Assembly: GCA_011799875.1 (NCBI GenBank) | Contig: JAAAXO010000121.1 | Location: 1 to 64,000, forward strand | Direction: 5' to 3' | Length of the DNA: 64,000 bases | From: Thinopyrum elongatum | Lineage: Eukaryota > Streptophyta > Magnoliopsida > Poales > Poaceae | Shown: positions 44,789-56,274 of the stretch, piece after piece | Layout of the letters: the number at the start of each line of letters is the position of its first letter | Numbering within the stretch: the first letter of the stretch is position 1 | Program-made: the position numbers and the translations under genes | The notes under the pieces: generated by a model | Database searches by the model: none | The model's input: only the letters and a program-made list of their open reading frames with translations | Told to the model about the DNA's origin: nothing

Positions 44789-45778
44789 AGTGGTATCAGT
44801 TTTCAGGTTGCTCGGTGAGAATTTCCAGTTTTCCCTAGATTAGATTTATTTTCTTACGTATTGTCCAAAAAAAAAGCCAAAAAAAAAAATTAGGGTTAGT
44901 TCATCATATCCGAACCAATCTGAGCCTTTGCATAATCTTTTTAGGGTTTTTGCTTTGTTGAATTTGCGGTTGCATCGTCGTGTCAAGTTGCTGGTCTTAG
45001 CGTCTAGTTCTTTAGAGTTTCGAGTTCTGTTCACAAGTTGTCACGCCGCCGCCGCACCATCATCATCGCCCCTACCATATACCACCACCGATCCGAGTCC
45101 AGATACCACCACCGATCCGAGTCCATATACCGCCACCAATCCGAGCCCACATATACTACCGTCATATACCATCACCAGTCCGAGTTCCACCAGATTCATC
45201 TCTGCCACCAGTCCTAGTCCGAGTCCAGTATTTATTCCTTTATTTTAGAGTTCCAGATCACGCGATACTACGAGTCGTGAACAAGTCGGATTCGCCAATT
45301 TTCGTGCTACCCGCAGAAGAAAAATAGTTCTAGTTTCAAAAAAAAAAAAGAGGAAAAAAAAAGAAAAAAAATTCAGAGTGTGCTCCTCCCTTGTTTACGT
45401 GCAGCGCCGTGATTTTTGTTAGTGTTCTAGGCTCGCGTCTCTAGCACGGTCTAGCCTAGGACTAGCACAGTACCGTCGTTGAGAGTTTATTCAACATTGC
45501 ATCTCTGAATTGATTATTGCTGAACCTTTTTGCTACCATATCATAAGCCTTCCCAGCTCCACATACATCTACATCGTGTGTTTGACACCACCTGGCAATC
45601 GCTCTGTCCAAGCTCTGAGAGTTTTGACTACAAAGGTTGCCGATCACCACCTGCTGCTGGGTAAGAACTGGTAAGAATTTGAGATTTGCTTGACGGATTT
45701 GTGACACCACACCACACCACCACCACTTTCTAGTAGTCTGTAGGATCATATTCTTGTGTGTTTCTATTGCTGCTAACC
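44789..45778 (+). other. Hybrid CRM leader before gag
   Basis: The first about 90 bp (CAGTTTTCAGGTTG to AAAGCC) follow CRM-A. After an A-run at about 44871-44890 it follows CRM-B (ATTAGGGTTAGTTC). The 100-bp segment between the two downstream A-runs is deleted. The minisatellite is at about 45075-45150. Confidence 0.8.
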
Positions 45779-47290
45779 ATGGCAGGATCACAAGCCGACG
45801 AGATTGACTGGGAGAACATGACGAACAAGGAGTTGCATGATAAATTTCAGCAAATGATGAGTGGCCAGGTGGGAGATGTGCTAAACAGATTTGAAGAGGC
45901 CATGGAGAAGATAGATTGCATGGAGAAGTCGTTCGAGACAAAGCTGGATAACAAGTTTAATGAATTGCTCACGCGTCTTCCCCAACCACCACCGGCTGCA
46001 CCTGTCGCACCTCTGCAACGACAACAACAACGCCCCCTTCCAAATCAGTTCGGACGAGCGAAGCGTGTTCCTCTTGAGGATGGCCAAACTTCTGGTGCTG
46101 CTGTACCTACTGTTGATGCTTCTTTGGCTCCTGCTCCTGCTGCTGCTGGTGCCGAGGAGGAGGATGATTACGCGGGCGATTATGAGGATGAGGTTGATCA
46201 AAATCATAACTACGTGCAACCACCAGCACCAGGTCGTCCACATGCAAATAATCGCAATGGTAGGTCTGCACCACCACTTCAGGTACGAGATCATGACCAT
46301 CTTCCTAAATTAAAATTGAATATTCCACCATTCGAGGGTAGATATGTTCCTGATATATATCTTACTTGGGAGTTAGAAACTGAACAACGTTTTACATGTT
46401 TACAATATCCCGAGGAGAGACATGTTGCTGCTGCTGTTTGTGCTTTTACTAGTTTTGCATGTGTATGGTGGTCTGAACATTGTAGATTATATCCTATTCC
46501 AACTACTTGGGCTGCTTTGAAAACTGCTATGCGTACTCGTTGGGTTCCACCATATTATCAACGTGAATTACTTCAAAAATTGCAGCGCTTAAGACAAGGA
46601 AAAAATTCTGTACAAGAATATTATCAGGAATTACAAACTGGCATGATTAGATGTGGTATTGTTGAGGAGAATGAAGCTATGCTTGCACGTTTTATGGGTG
46701 GATTAAATAGAGAGATTCAGACCATTCTAGAGTATAAGGAGTATAATAATATCACTCGTTTATTCCATCTTGCTTGTAAAGCTGAACGTGAAGTGCAGGA
46801 TCGACAGGCATTGGCGCGGACTAACTTTTCTGCAGGTCGACCTTCATCGTGGACACCGCGTGCATCCTCTACTTCCACACATTCTATTGCACCGACACCT
46901 CCATCAGCTGCCACCTCCAGCCGTGATACAAGGAAGCAGGCACAACCACCACTATCTGCCAAGAGCACACCTACCAGGCCTGCTGATGAGGACATCAATA
47001 CCATTGTTACACCCACAACCCCTGCTTCTATACATACTGGACCAATTACTAGAGCTCGCGCACGCCAATTAAAATATCAGGTACTTTCGTTTCTTGGTAA
47101 TGATTCTAAAGTTCATGAGAATATGATGCTGCCTAAATTGGATACATTTGTTTTGCTTACAAATGAAGGGCCTAGCTGGGACAAGAAAGAGGAACCTTGG
47201 AGCAAGTTCAAGCATGGAGATGATGGCATGCACAAGGGGAACAAGAACGGAGTTACAAGTGATGATTTCAGGACTTTGAAGCCACCATAA
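45779..47290 (+). CDS. gag: CRM-B Gag fused to the LTR-encoded integrase tail (503 aa)
   Basis: ATG at 45779 opens MAGSQADEIDWENM. A short helical N-terminus (residues 10-60) precedes a Pro/Gln/Ala-rich linker with an acidic EEEDDYAGDYEDE patch. The capsid-like gag domain is at about 190-345 (YLTWELE, WWSEHC, YYQELQTGM, FMGGLN, LACKAERE). A Ser/Thr/Pro-rich stretch ends at TRPA. At residue 402 the frame enters LTR B3 and continues [19 protein letters not shown], with [12 protein letters not shown] further on, to KPP-stop. In intact elements that tail ends the integrase and is the proposed centromere-targeting CR region. The zinc knuckle is lost. The frame is clean. Confidence 0.8.
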   Translation: MAGSQADEIDWENMTNKELHDKFQQMMSGQVGDVLNRFEEAMEKIDCMEKSFETKLDNKFNELLTRLPQPPPAAPVAPLQRQQQRPLPNQFGRAKRVPLEDGQTSGAAVPTVDASLAPAPAAAGAEEEDDYAGDYEDEVDQNHNYVQPPAPGRPHANNRNGRSAPPLQVRDHDHLPKLKLNIPPFEGRYVPDIYLTWELETEQRFTCLQYPEERHVAAAVCAFTSFACVWWSEHCRLYPIPTTWAALKTAMRTRWVPPYYQRELLQKLQRLRQGKNSVQEYYQELQTGMIRCGIVEENEAMLARFMGGLNREIQTILEYKEYNNITRLFHLACKAEREVQDRQALARTNFSAGRPSSWTPRASSTSTHSIAPTPPSAATSSRDTRKQAQPPLSAKSTPTRPADEDINTIVTPTTPASIHTGPITRARARQLKYQVLSFLGNDSKVHENMMLPKLDTFVLLTNEGPSWDKKEEPWSKFKHGDDGMHKGNKNGVTSDDFRTLKPP

Positions 47291-47905
47291 TGAGTGCAGG
47301 AAGCCTTGGACGAAATATACAAGATGTCACTTCATAAATTTCGTCCAGAGGCTATTATAGGTGCTGCGTCACCTTATTATTGGGCCAGGCCCATGTAATT
47401 TCGAAATACTTGAGTATAGGCTGTTTTTAGAGTCCGTATGTGTGGGGAAACAAGAGATAGGGTTGGTTTCGGACCCCTCCTTCAAGGGCCACGAAATCCC
47501 CTCCTCTTCCTCCATATATACAGCCCTTAGGGCACCGTTTAGACTTTGGGTTTTGTTTAGATTAAAAGTTCGCCATAGCTGCAACCTCGCGTACTTCGTT
47601 TGTGTTCAACGACCAGACCAAGACGTCACAGAACCCCACCTTGATCAATAAAGCTTTCATCTTATATTCGCAATATCCAGATTGCAAATCTTAGTTTCTT
47701 GCTTGTTCTTCGTTTGCTTGCAGGAGATAGACCCTCGTGGTCAGGTTGATTGTGCTCCGGCGTGGTCAATAACCTCTCGGAGTTGGTTTAGCGATTGCTA
47801 AGGCGCGACGTCCTCGCACGTTCGTAGTCGGATCGTCAAAGTCTACTCCACCAAAAACGATAGCTATCATCTCATCGAAAGATCGGGACACCCTCGCCTC
47901 TATCA
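46984..47905 (+). repeat. CRM-B LTR B3, type 2
   Basis: 922 bp. R-U5 type 2, with AATAAA polyadenylation signal near 47647 and CTACTCCACC. Starts directly on gag sequence without a polypurine tract. A primer-binding site follows at 47908. Confidence 0.9.
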
Positions 47906-48239
47906 AGTGGTATCAGATTCCCAGGTTGCTCGGTGAGATTTACAGTTTTTCGTAGTTTAGATCGAGTCTGTTCTTCATACCTACAGTCCAGGAAAAAGCC
48001 AAAAAAAAAATAGGGTTAGTTCATCATATCCGAACCAATCTGAGCCTTTGCATAATCTTTTTAGGGTTTTTGCTTTGTTGAATTTGTGGTTGCATCGTCG
48101 TGTCAAGTTGCTGGTCTTAGCGTCTAGTTCTTTAGAGTTTCGAGTTCTGTTCACAAGTTGTCACGCCGCCGCCGCACCATCATCATCGCCCCTACCATAT
48201 ACCACCGCAGCTTATCTGCTATTTCTCTGAGTGCATATA
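47906..48239 (+). other. Short CRM-B leader fragment between B3 and B4
   Basis: 334 bp of B-type leader from the primer-binding site to just before the minisatellite (GAGTGCATATA), then LTR B4. It makes a second, smaller LTR-leader-LTR unit. Confidence 0.8.
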
Positions 48240-49161
48240 TGATGAGGACATCAATACCATTGTTACACCCACAGCCCCTGCTTCTATACATACTGGACCA
48301 ATTACTAGAGCTCGCGCACGCCAATTAAAATATCAGGTACTTTCGTTTCTTGGTAATGATTCTAAAGTTCATGAGAATATGATGCTGCCTAAATTGGATA
48401 CATTTGTTTTGCTTACAAATGAAGGGCCTAGCTTGGACAAGAAAGAGGAACCTTGGAGCAAGTTCAAGCATGGAGATGATGGCATGCACAAGGGGAACAA
48501 GAACGGAGTTACAAGTGATGATTTCAGGACTTTGAAGCCACCATAATGAGTGCAGGAAGCCTTGGACGAAATATACAAGATGTCACTTCATAAATTTCGT
48601 CCAGAGGCTATTATAGGTGCTGCGTCACCTTATTATTGGGCTAGGCCCATGTAATTTCGAAATACTTGAGTATAGGCTGTTTTTAGAGTCCGTATGTGTG
48701 GGGAAACAAGAGATAGGGTTGGTTTCGGACCCCTCCTTCAAGGGCCACGAAATCCCCTCCTCTTCCTCCATATATACAGCCCTTAGGGCACCGTTTAGAC
48801 TTTGGGTTTTGTTTAGATTAAAAGTTCGCCATAGCTGCAACTTCGCATACTTCGTTTGTGTTCAACGACCAGACCAAGACGTCACAGAACCCCACCTCGA
48901 TCAATAAAGCTTTCATCTTATATTCGCAATATCCAGATTGCAAATCTTAGTTTCTTGCTTGTTCTTCGTTTGCTTGCAGGAGATAGACCCTCGGGGTCAG
49001 GTTGATTGTGCTCCGGCGTGGTCAATAACCTCTCGGAGTTGGTTTAGCGATTGCTAAGGCGCGACGTCCTCGCACGTTCGTAGTCGGATCGTCAAAGTCT
49101 ACTCCACCAAAAACGATAGATATCATCTCATCGAAAGATCGGGACACCCTCGCCTCTATCA
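48240..49161 (+). repeat. CRM-B LTR B4, type 2
   Basis: 922 bp, about eight differences from B3. It is followed by six bases (AGTGCT) and then LTR B5. Confidence 0.9.
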
Positions 49162-49167
49162 AGTGCT

Positions 49168-50080
49168 CATCAATACCATTGTTACACCCACAGCCCCTGC
49201 TTCTATACATACTGGACCAATTACTAGAGCTCGCGCACGTCAATTAAAATATCAGGTACTTTCGTTTCTTGGTAATGATTCTAAAGTTCATGAGAATATG
49301 ATGCTGCCTAAATTGGATACATTTGTTTTGCTTACAAATAAAGGGCCTAGCTTGGACAAGAAAGAGGAACCTTGGAGCAAGTTCAAGCATGGAGATGATG
49401 GCATGCACAAGGGGAACAAGAACGGAGTTACAAGTGATGATTTCAGGACTTTGAAGCCACCATAATGAGTGCAGGAAGCCTTGGACGAAATATACAAGAT
49501 GTCACTTCATAAATTTCGTCCAGAGGCTATTATAGGTGCTGCGTCACCTTATTATTGGGCCACGCCCATGTAATTTCGAAATACTTGAGTATAGGCTGTT
49601 TTTAGAGTCCGTATGTGTGGGGAAACAAGAGATAGGGTTGGTTTCGGACCCCTCCTTCAAGGGCCACGAAATCCCCTCCTCTTCCTCCATATATACAGCC
49701 CTTAGGGCACCGTTTAGACTTTGGGTTTTGTTTAGATTAAAAGTTCGCCATAGCTGCAACTTCGCGTACTTCGTTTGTGTTCAACGACCAGACCAAGACG
49801 TCACAGAACCCCACCTTGATCAATAAAGCTTTCATCTTATATTCGCAATATCCAGATTGCAAATCTTAGTTTCTTGCTTGTTCTTCGTTTGCTTGCAGGA
49901 GATAGACCCTCGTGGTCAGGTTGATTGGGCTCCGGCGTGGTCAATAACCTCTCGGAGTTGGTTTAGCGATTGCTAAGGCGCGACGTCCTCGCACGTTCGT
50001 AGTCGGATCGTCAAAGTCTACTCCACCAAAAACGATAGCTATCATCTCATCGAAAGATCGGGACACCCTCGCCTCTATCA
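49168..50080 (+). repeat. CRM-B LTR B5, type 2, lacking its first 9 bp
   Basis: 913 bp. It begins at CATCAATACC, so the TGATGAGGA terminus is missing. Its 3' end is exact (CTCTATCA) but joins gag-tail sequence instead of a primer-binding site. The preceding AGTGCTC also occurs in gag next to this site in the left copy (15500-15506), so the spacer may be gag-derived. Confidence 0.88.
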
Positions 50081-52515
50081 CATCAACAGGGCACACACAT
50101 GATATTATTTGTCGTCGTTGTAAGGGAAGAGGTCATTATGCGAGAGAATGCCAATCTCCGCGTGTTATGATTGCTACTGAGGATGGTGGGTATGAGTCCG
50201 CTAGTGACTATGATGAGGAGACTTTGGCTCTTATTACAAGTGAAGAACACGGTGGAGATGATTCTGATCATGAGACGTAATACATGGCTCCTGAAGACGC
50301 TGACAGGTATGAATGTTTAGTTGCTCAACGTGTTTTGAGTGTGCAGGTCACACAAGCTGAGCAAAATCAGAGGCATAATTTGTTCCATACAAAGGGAGTT
50401 GTGAAGGAACGTTCTGTTCGCGTCATCATAGATGGAGGGAGCTGCAACAACTTGGCTAGCATGGAGATGGTGGAGAAGCTATCTCTCACCACAAGACCAC
50501 ATCCACATCCTTACTATAACCAATGGTTCAACAACAGCGGCAAGGTTAAGGTAACACGTACTGTTCGTGTGCATTTTAGTATCTCTACATATGCTGATTA
50601 TGTTGATTGTGATGTGGTACCCATGCAAGCATGTTCATTATTACTTGGTAGACCATGGCAATTTGATAAAAATTCTGTACACCATGGTAGAAACAATCAG
50701 TATACTCTTGTTCATAAGGATAAACATATTACTTTGCTTCCTATGACTCCTGATTCTATTTTGAAAGATGATATTAATAGAGCTAGTAAAGCAAAACAGG
50801 AGAAAAATAAGAGTGAAAATCAGATTGTGGCAAAAGAATTTGAACAACAAATGAAGCCTAATAATAAACCATCTAGTGTTGCTTCTGAAATTAAATTGAA
50901 AAGTGCATGCTTACTTGCCACCAAATCTGATATTGATGAGCTAGATTTCAGCAATTCTGTTTGCTATGCTTTTGTGTGCAAAGAGGCGTTATTTTCATTC
51001 GAGGACGTGCCTTCCTCTTTGCCTCCTGCGGTCACTAACATTTTGCAGGAGTTCGCTGACGTCTTTCCACAAGACGTGCCACCGGGATTACCACCTATTC
51101 GCGGGATTGAGCATCAGATTGACTTAATTCCCGGTGCTTCGTTGCCAAACCGTGCGCCATACCGTACCAATCCAGAGGAGACGAAGGAGATTATGCGTCA
51201 AGTACAGGAGCTGCTCGACAAAGGTTATATGCGCGAATCTCTTAGTCCTTGTGCTGTTCCTATTATACTAGTGCCAAAAAAGGATGGTACGTCGCGTATG
51301 TGTGTTGATTGTAGAGGCATTAATAATATTACTATTCGTTATCGTCATCCTATTCCTAGGCTAGATGATATGCTTGATGAATTGAGTGGCTCTACAATAT
51401 TCTCCAAAGTTGATTTGCGTAGTGGATACCATCAAATTCGTATGAAATTGGGAGATGAATGGAAAACAACATTTAAAACTAAGTTCGGTTTATATGAGTG
51501 GTTAGTCATGCCTTTTGGGTTAACTAATGCACCTAGTACTTTCATGAGATTAATGAACGAAGTTTTACGTGCTTTCATTGGACGATTTATGGTAGTCTAT
51601 TTTGATGATATACTGATTTATAGCAGATCTTTGGAGGAACATTTGGAACATTTACGTGCTGTTTTTATTGCTTTACGTGATGCACGTTTGTTTGGTAACC
51701 TTGGGAAGTGCACCTTTTGCACCGACCGAGTATCTTTTCTTGGCTATGTTGTTACTCCACAGGGAATTGAAGTTGATAAAGCCAAGATTGAAGCTATTGA
51801 GAGTTGGCCACAGCCCAAAACAGTCACTCAAGTGAGGAGTTTTCTTGGACTCGCTGGTTTCTATAGGCGTTTTGTGAGAGATTTCAGCACCATTGCTGCA
51901 CCTCTCAATGAGCTTACAAAGAAGGATGTGCCTTTTGTTTGGGGTACCTCACAGGAAGAAGCCTTCACGGTATTGAAAGATAAGTTGACACATGCTCCTT
52001 TACTCCAACTTCCTGATTTTAATAAGACTTTTGAGCATGAATGTGATGCTAGTGGAATTGGATTAGGAGGTGTTTTATTACAAGATGGCAAACCTGTTGC
52101 ATACTTTTCTGAAAAATTGAGTGGGCCTAGTTTGAACTATTCTACTTATGATAAAGAATTATATGCTCTTGTTCGGACCTTAGAAACATGGCAACATTAT
52201 TTATGGCCCAAAGAATTTGTTATACATTCTGATCATGAATCTTTGAAACACATTAAAAGTCAAGCAAAACTGAACCGTAGACATGCTAAATGGGTTGAAT
52301 TTATTGAGACTTTCCCTTATGTCATTAAACACAAGAAGGGTAAAGAAAATGTTATTGCTGATGCATTGTCTCGTCGTTATACTATGCTTTCACAACTTGA
52401 CTTTAAAATATTTGGTTTGGAGACCATCAAAGATCAATATGTGCATGATGCTGAATTTAAAGATGTATTGCAGAATTGTAAGGAAGGGAGAACATGGAAC
52501 AAGTTCGTCGTTAAC
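50081..52515 (+). pseudogene. pol: CRM-B gag tail and pol (protease, RT, RNase H)
   Basis: The gag knuckle CRRCKGRGHYAREC lies at about 50113-50154 (CX2CX4HX4C complete). A TAA at 50278-50280 stands where the left copy implies CAA, so gag and pol are separated by one nonsense change. The frame from 50281 is then open to 52587. Protease: [13 protein letters not shown] (about 50427). [25 protein letters not shown] and catalytic YFDD at about 51598. RNase [28 protein letters not shown]. Pol breaks off at 52515, before integrase. Confidence 0.85.
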
Positions 52516-53423
52516 ATGGAACATGGAACATGGATCAAGTGGTATCAGTTTTCAGGTTGCTCGGTGAGAATTTCCAGTTATCCCTAGATTAGATTTATTT
52601 TCTTACCTATTGTCCAAAGAAAAAGCCACAAAAAAAGTTAGATCTGTTCATCCTTTATCCAAGCCAGTCTGAGCCTTCGCATTTTTCTTTTCAGTGCTTG
52701 TATAGTTGAATTATCGGTTGCATCGTCGTGTCGAGTTGCTGGTCTTAGTGTCTAGTTCGTTTAGAGTTTCGAGTTCTGTTCACATTAGTCACGCCACCGC
52801 TGCATCATTATTCCTTCCGCTATCCACCATCCCATCCGTCAATTTCCACCACGTACTACCCATCGTTCATTGTCATAATCATAGTTGAGGTCGTTCACAT
52901 CTTTGCTTGATCCAATCTGCATCTTATCTAGTTTGTTTTGAAAAGAGGGAGAGAGAAAAAAAAAGACAGAAAAAAAAGAGAGAGGAAAAAAAGGTAAAAA
53001 AAGTCAGAGAAAAAAAGAGAGAAAGAAAAAGAAAAGAAAAAGTGTGAGAAAAAAAAAGAGAGAAGAAAAAAAAAACGCAAAATTCGGATCTATCTAGACT
53101 CAATCTCGTAGCTGAATTCGGATTGGAATCTGTTTTGCGCAGTGTTCAGTAAAACAGGCATATCTTTTTCATACGAAGTCTGTTTTGGCTTCGTGAGTAC
53201 TCAAATTAAAGCTAGCGACAAGCCGCATCTAAATAGTTGCAGAAGCTAGTTCAATATTTGACACCTCAAAATCGGCTTCTAAATAGGTCTTTTTTCCCTC
53301 CGAAGTTCGCGAACACAGCTTATTCCAATTTTTTAGGCCAGTTTTAGAATTTTTTGACTCCTCATATCAACTCGGAATTGAGTGATTCTTTTTGCATTTG
53401 AAAGCTTGAGTCAGTGCCTTTCT
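52516..53423 (+). other. Filler plus CRM-A-type leader joined into pol
   Basis: 52516-52533 repeats ATGGAACATGGAACATGG, copied from pol just upstream (GAACATGGAAC at 52492). Next come the last bases of an LTR (ATCA), a primer-binding site (about 52539) and an A-type leader with the purine-rich tract at about 52944-53075. The leader ends at about 53423 and joins RT sequence at TTAATTCCCGG. Confidence 0.8.
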
Positions 53424-54720
53424 TAATTCCCGGTGCTTCGTTGCCAAACCGTGCGCCATACCGTACCAATCCAGAGGAGACGAAGGAGATTATGCGTCAA
53501 GTACAGGAGTTGCTCGACAAAGGTTATATACGCGAATCCCTTAGTCCTTGTGCTGTTCCTATTATTCTAGTGCCGAAAAAGGATGGTACATCGCGTATGT
53601 GTGTTGATTGTAGAGGCATTAATAATATTACTATTCGTTATCGTCATCCTATTCCTAGACTAGATGATATGCTTGATGAATTGAGTGGCTCTACAATATT
53701 CTCCAAAGTTGATTTGCGTAGTGGATACCATCAAATTCGTATGAAATTGGGGGATGAATGGAAACAGCATTTAAAACAAAGTTTGGATTATATGAGTGGT
53801 TAGTCATGCCTTTTGGGTTAACTAATGCACCTAGTACTTTCATGAGATTAATGAACGAAGTTTTACGTGCTTTCATTGGACGATTTGTGGTAGTCTATTT
53901 TGATGATATACTGATTTATAGCAGATCTTTGGAGGAACATTTGGAACATTTACGTGCTGTTTTTATTGCTTTACGTGATGCACGTTTGTTTGGTAACCTT
54001 GGGAAGTGCACCTTTTGCACCGACCGAGTATCTTTTCTTGGCTATGTTGTTACTCCACAGGGAATTGAAGTTGATAAAGCCAAGATTGAAGCTATTGAGA
54101 GTTGGCCACAGCCCAAAGCGGTCACTCAAGTGAGGAGTTTTCTTGGACTCGCTGGTTTCTATAGGCGTTTTGTGAGAGATTTCAGCACCATTGCTGCACC
54201 TCTCAATGAGCTTACAAAGAAGGATGTGCCTTTTGTTTGGGGTACCTCACAGGAAGAAGCCTTCACGGTATTGAAAGATAAGTTGACACATGCTCCTTTA
54301 CTCCAACTTCCTGATTTTAATAAGACTTTTGAGCTTGAATGTGATGCTAGTGGAATTGGGTTAGGAGGTGTTTTATTACAAGATGGCAAACCTGTTGCAT
54401 ACTTTTCTGAAAAATTGAGTGGGCCTAGTCTGAACTATTCTACTTATGATAAAGAATTATATGCTCTTGTTCGGACCTTAGAAACATGGCAACATTATTT
54501 ATGGCCCAAAGAATTTGTTATACATTCTGATCATGAATCTTTGAAACACATTAAAAGTCAAGCAAAACTGAACCGTAGACATGCTAAATGGGTTGAATTT
54601 ATTGAGACTTTCCCTTATGTCATTAAACACAAGAAGGGTAAAGAAAATGTTATTGCTGATGCATTGTCTCGTCGTTATACTATGCTTTCACAACTTGACT
54701 TTAAAATATTTGGTTTGTAG
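53424..54720 (+). pseudogene. pol: CRM-B pol second copy: RT and RNase H
   Basis: Begins inside the protease-RT linker ([14 protein letters not shown]). One A is missing near 53763 relative to the other copies, shifting the frame in the middle of RT. The rest is open from 53758 and includes YFDD (about 53897) and the complete RNase H. The frame ends at TAG 54718-54720, where the 50-kb copy has GAG. So RT is split by a frameshift, and integrase is cut off by one nonsense base. Confidence 0.85.
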
Positions 54721-56274
54721 ACCATCAAAGATCAATATGTGCATGATGCTGAATTTAAAGATGTATTGCAGAATTGTAAGGAAGGGAGAACATGGAACAA
54801 GTTCGTCGTTAACGATGGATTTGTGTTTCGTGCTAACAAGCTATGCATTCCAGCTAGCTCCGTTCGTCTTTTGTTGTTGCAGGAGGCGCATGGAGGAGGA
54901 TTAATGGGACACTTTGGCGTGAAGAAGACGGAGGATATACTTGCTACACATTTCTTTTGGCCAAAGATGAGACGGGATGTTGAGCGTTTTGTTGCTCGCT
55001 GCACTACATGTCAAAAAGCTAAGTCACGACTCAATCCTCATGGTTTATATATGCCTTTGCCTGTACCTAGTGTTCCTTGGGAGGATATATCTATGGACTT
55101 TGTTTTAGGTTTACCTCGAACAAAGAAGGGGAGGGATAGCATATTTGTTGTCGTGGATAGGTTCTCGAAAATGGCACACTTTATACCATGTCATAAAAGC
55201 GATGATGCTGTTAATGTTGCTGATTTGTTCTTTCGTGAAATTATACGCTTGCATGGTGTGCCAAATACTATTGTTTCAGATCGTGATACTAAATTTCTTA
55301 GCCACTTTTGGAGATGTTTGTGGGCTAAGTTGGGGACTAAACTGCTTTTTAGTACTACATGTCACCCCCAAACTGATGGACAAACTGAAGTAGTCAATAG
55401 AACATTGTCTACTATGCTTAGGGCTGTTTTGAAGAATAACAAGAAAATGTGGGAAGAATGCTTGCCTCATATTGAATTTGCTTATAATCGTTCATTGCAT
55501 TCTACTACTAAGATGTGTCCTTTTGAAATTGTGTATGGTTTCCTTCCTCGTGCACCAATTGATTTGTTGCCTCTTCCATCTTCGGAGAAGGTTAATTTTG
55601 ATGCTAAACAACGTGCTGAATTGATCTTAAAAATGCATGAGTTAACTAAGGAGAACATTGAGCGTATGAATGCTAAATATAAACTTGCTGGAGATAAGGG
55701 TAGAAAACATGTTGTGTTTGCACCTGGAGATCTTGTTTGGTTACATTTGCGTAAGGATAGATTTCCTGATTTGCGCAAATCAAAGCTAATGCCACGTGCT
55801 GATGGTCCTTTTAAGGTGTTAGAGAAAATAAATGATAATGCATATAAACTTGAGCTGTCTGCAGATTTTGGGGTTAGTCCCACTTTTAACATTGCAGATC
55901 TGAAGCTTTATTTGGGTGAGGAAGATGAGCTTCCGTCGAGGACGACTTCATTTCAAGAAGGGGAGGATGATGAGAACATCAATACCATTGTTACACCCAC
56001 AACCCCTGCTTCTATACATACTGGACCAATTACTAGAGCTCGCGCACGCCAATTAAAATATCAGGTACTTTCGTTTCTTGGTAATGATTCTAAAGTTCAT
56101 GAGAATATGATGCTGCCTAAATTGGATACATTTGTTTTGCTTACAAATGAAGGGCCTAGCTTGGACAAGAAAGAGGAACCTTGGAGCAAGTTCAAGCATG
56201 GAGATGATGGCATGCACAAGGGGAACAAGAACGGAGTTACAAGTGATGATTTCAGGACTTTGAAGCCACCATAA
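54721..56274 (+). CDS. pol: CRM-B integrase with C-terminal CR region reaching into the LTR
   Basis: Continues the pol frame after the TAG; the first ATG is at 54739. HHCC zinc domain: [14 protein letters not shown] and CTTCQKAK. Catalytic core: MDFVLGL, SDRDTKF and [12 protein letters not shown] supply D, D and E. GPY/F-like module: [20 protein letters not shown]. After the polypurine tract the frame crosses the LTR start (55968) and encodes [12 protein letters not shown] and [14 protein letters not shown] before TAA at 56272-56274. A long C-terminus partly coded by the LTR is characteristic of CRM elements and is thought to direct insertion to centromeric chromatin. All catalytic residues are present. 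Confidence 0.88.
   Translation, partial: TIKDQYVHDAEFKDVLQNCKEGRTWNKFVVNDGFVFRANKLCIPASSVRLLLLQEAHGGGLMGHFGVKKTEDILATHFFWPKMRRDVERFVARCTTCQKAKSRLNPHGLYMPLPVPSVPWEDISMDFVLGLPRTKKGRDSIFVVVDRFSKMAHFIPCHKSDDAVNVADLFFREIIRLHGVPNTIVSDRDTKFLSHFWRCLWAKLGTKLLFSTTCHPQTDGQTEVVNRTLSTMLRAVLKNNKKMWEECLPHIEFAYNRSLHSTTKMCPFEIVYGFLPRAPIDLLPLPSSEKVNFDAKQRAELILKMHELTKENIERMNAKYKLAGDKGRKHVVFAPGDLVWLHLRKDRFPDLRKSKLMPRADGPFKVLEKINDNAYKLELSADFGVSPTFNIADLKLYLGEEDELPSRTTSFQEGEDDENINTIVTPTTPASIHTGPITRARARQLKYQVLSFLGNDSKVHENMMLPKLDTFVLLTNEGPSLDKKEEPWSKFKHGDDGMHKGNKNGVTSDDFRTLKPP
55955..55967 (+). other. CRM-B polypurine tract
   Basis: AAGAAGGGGAGGA directly before LTR B6. It is the only normal polypurine tract in the array. 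Confidence 0.85.
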
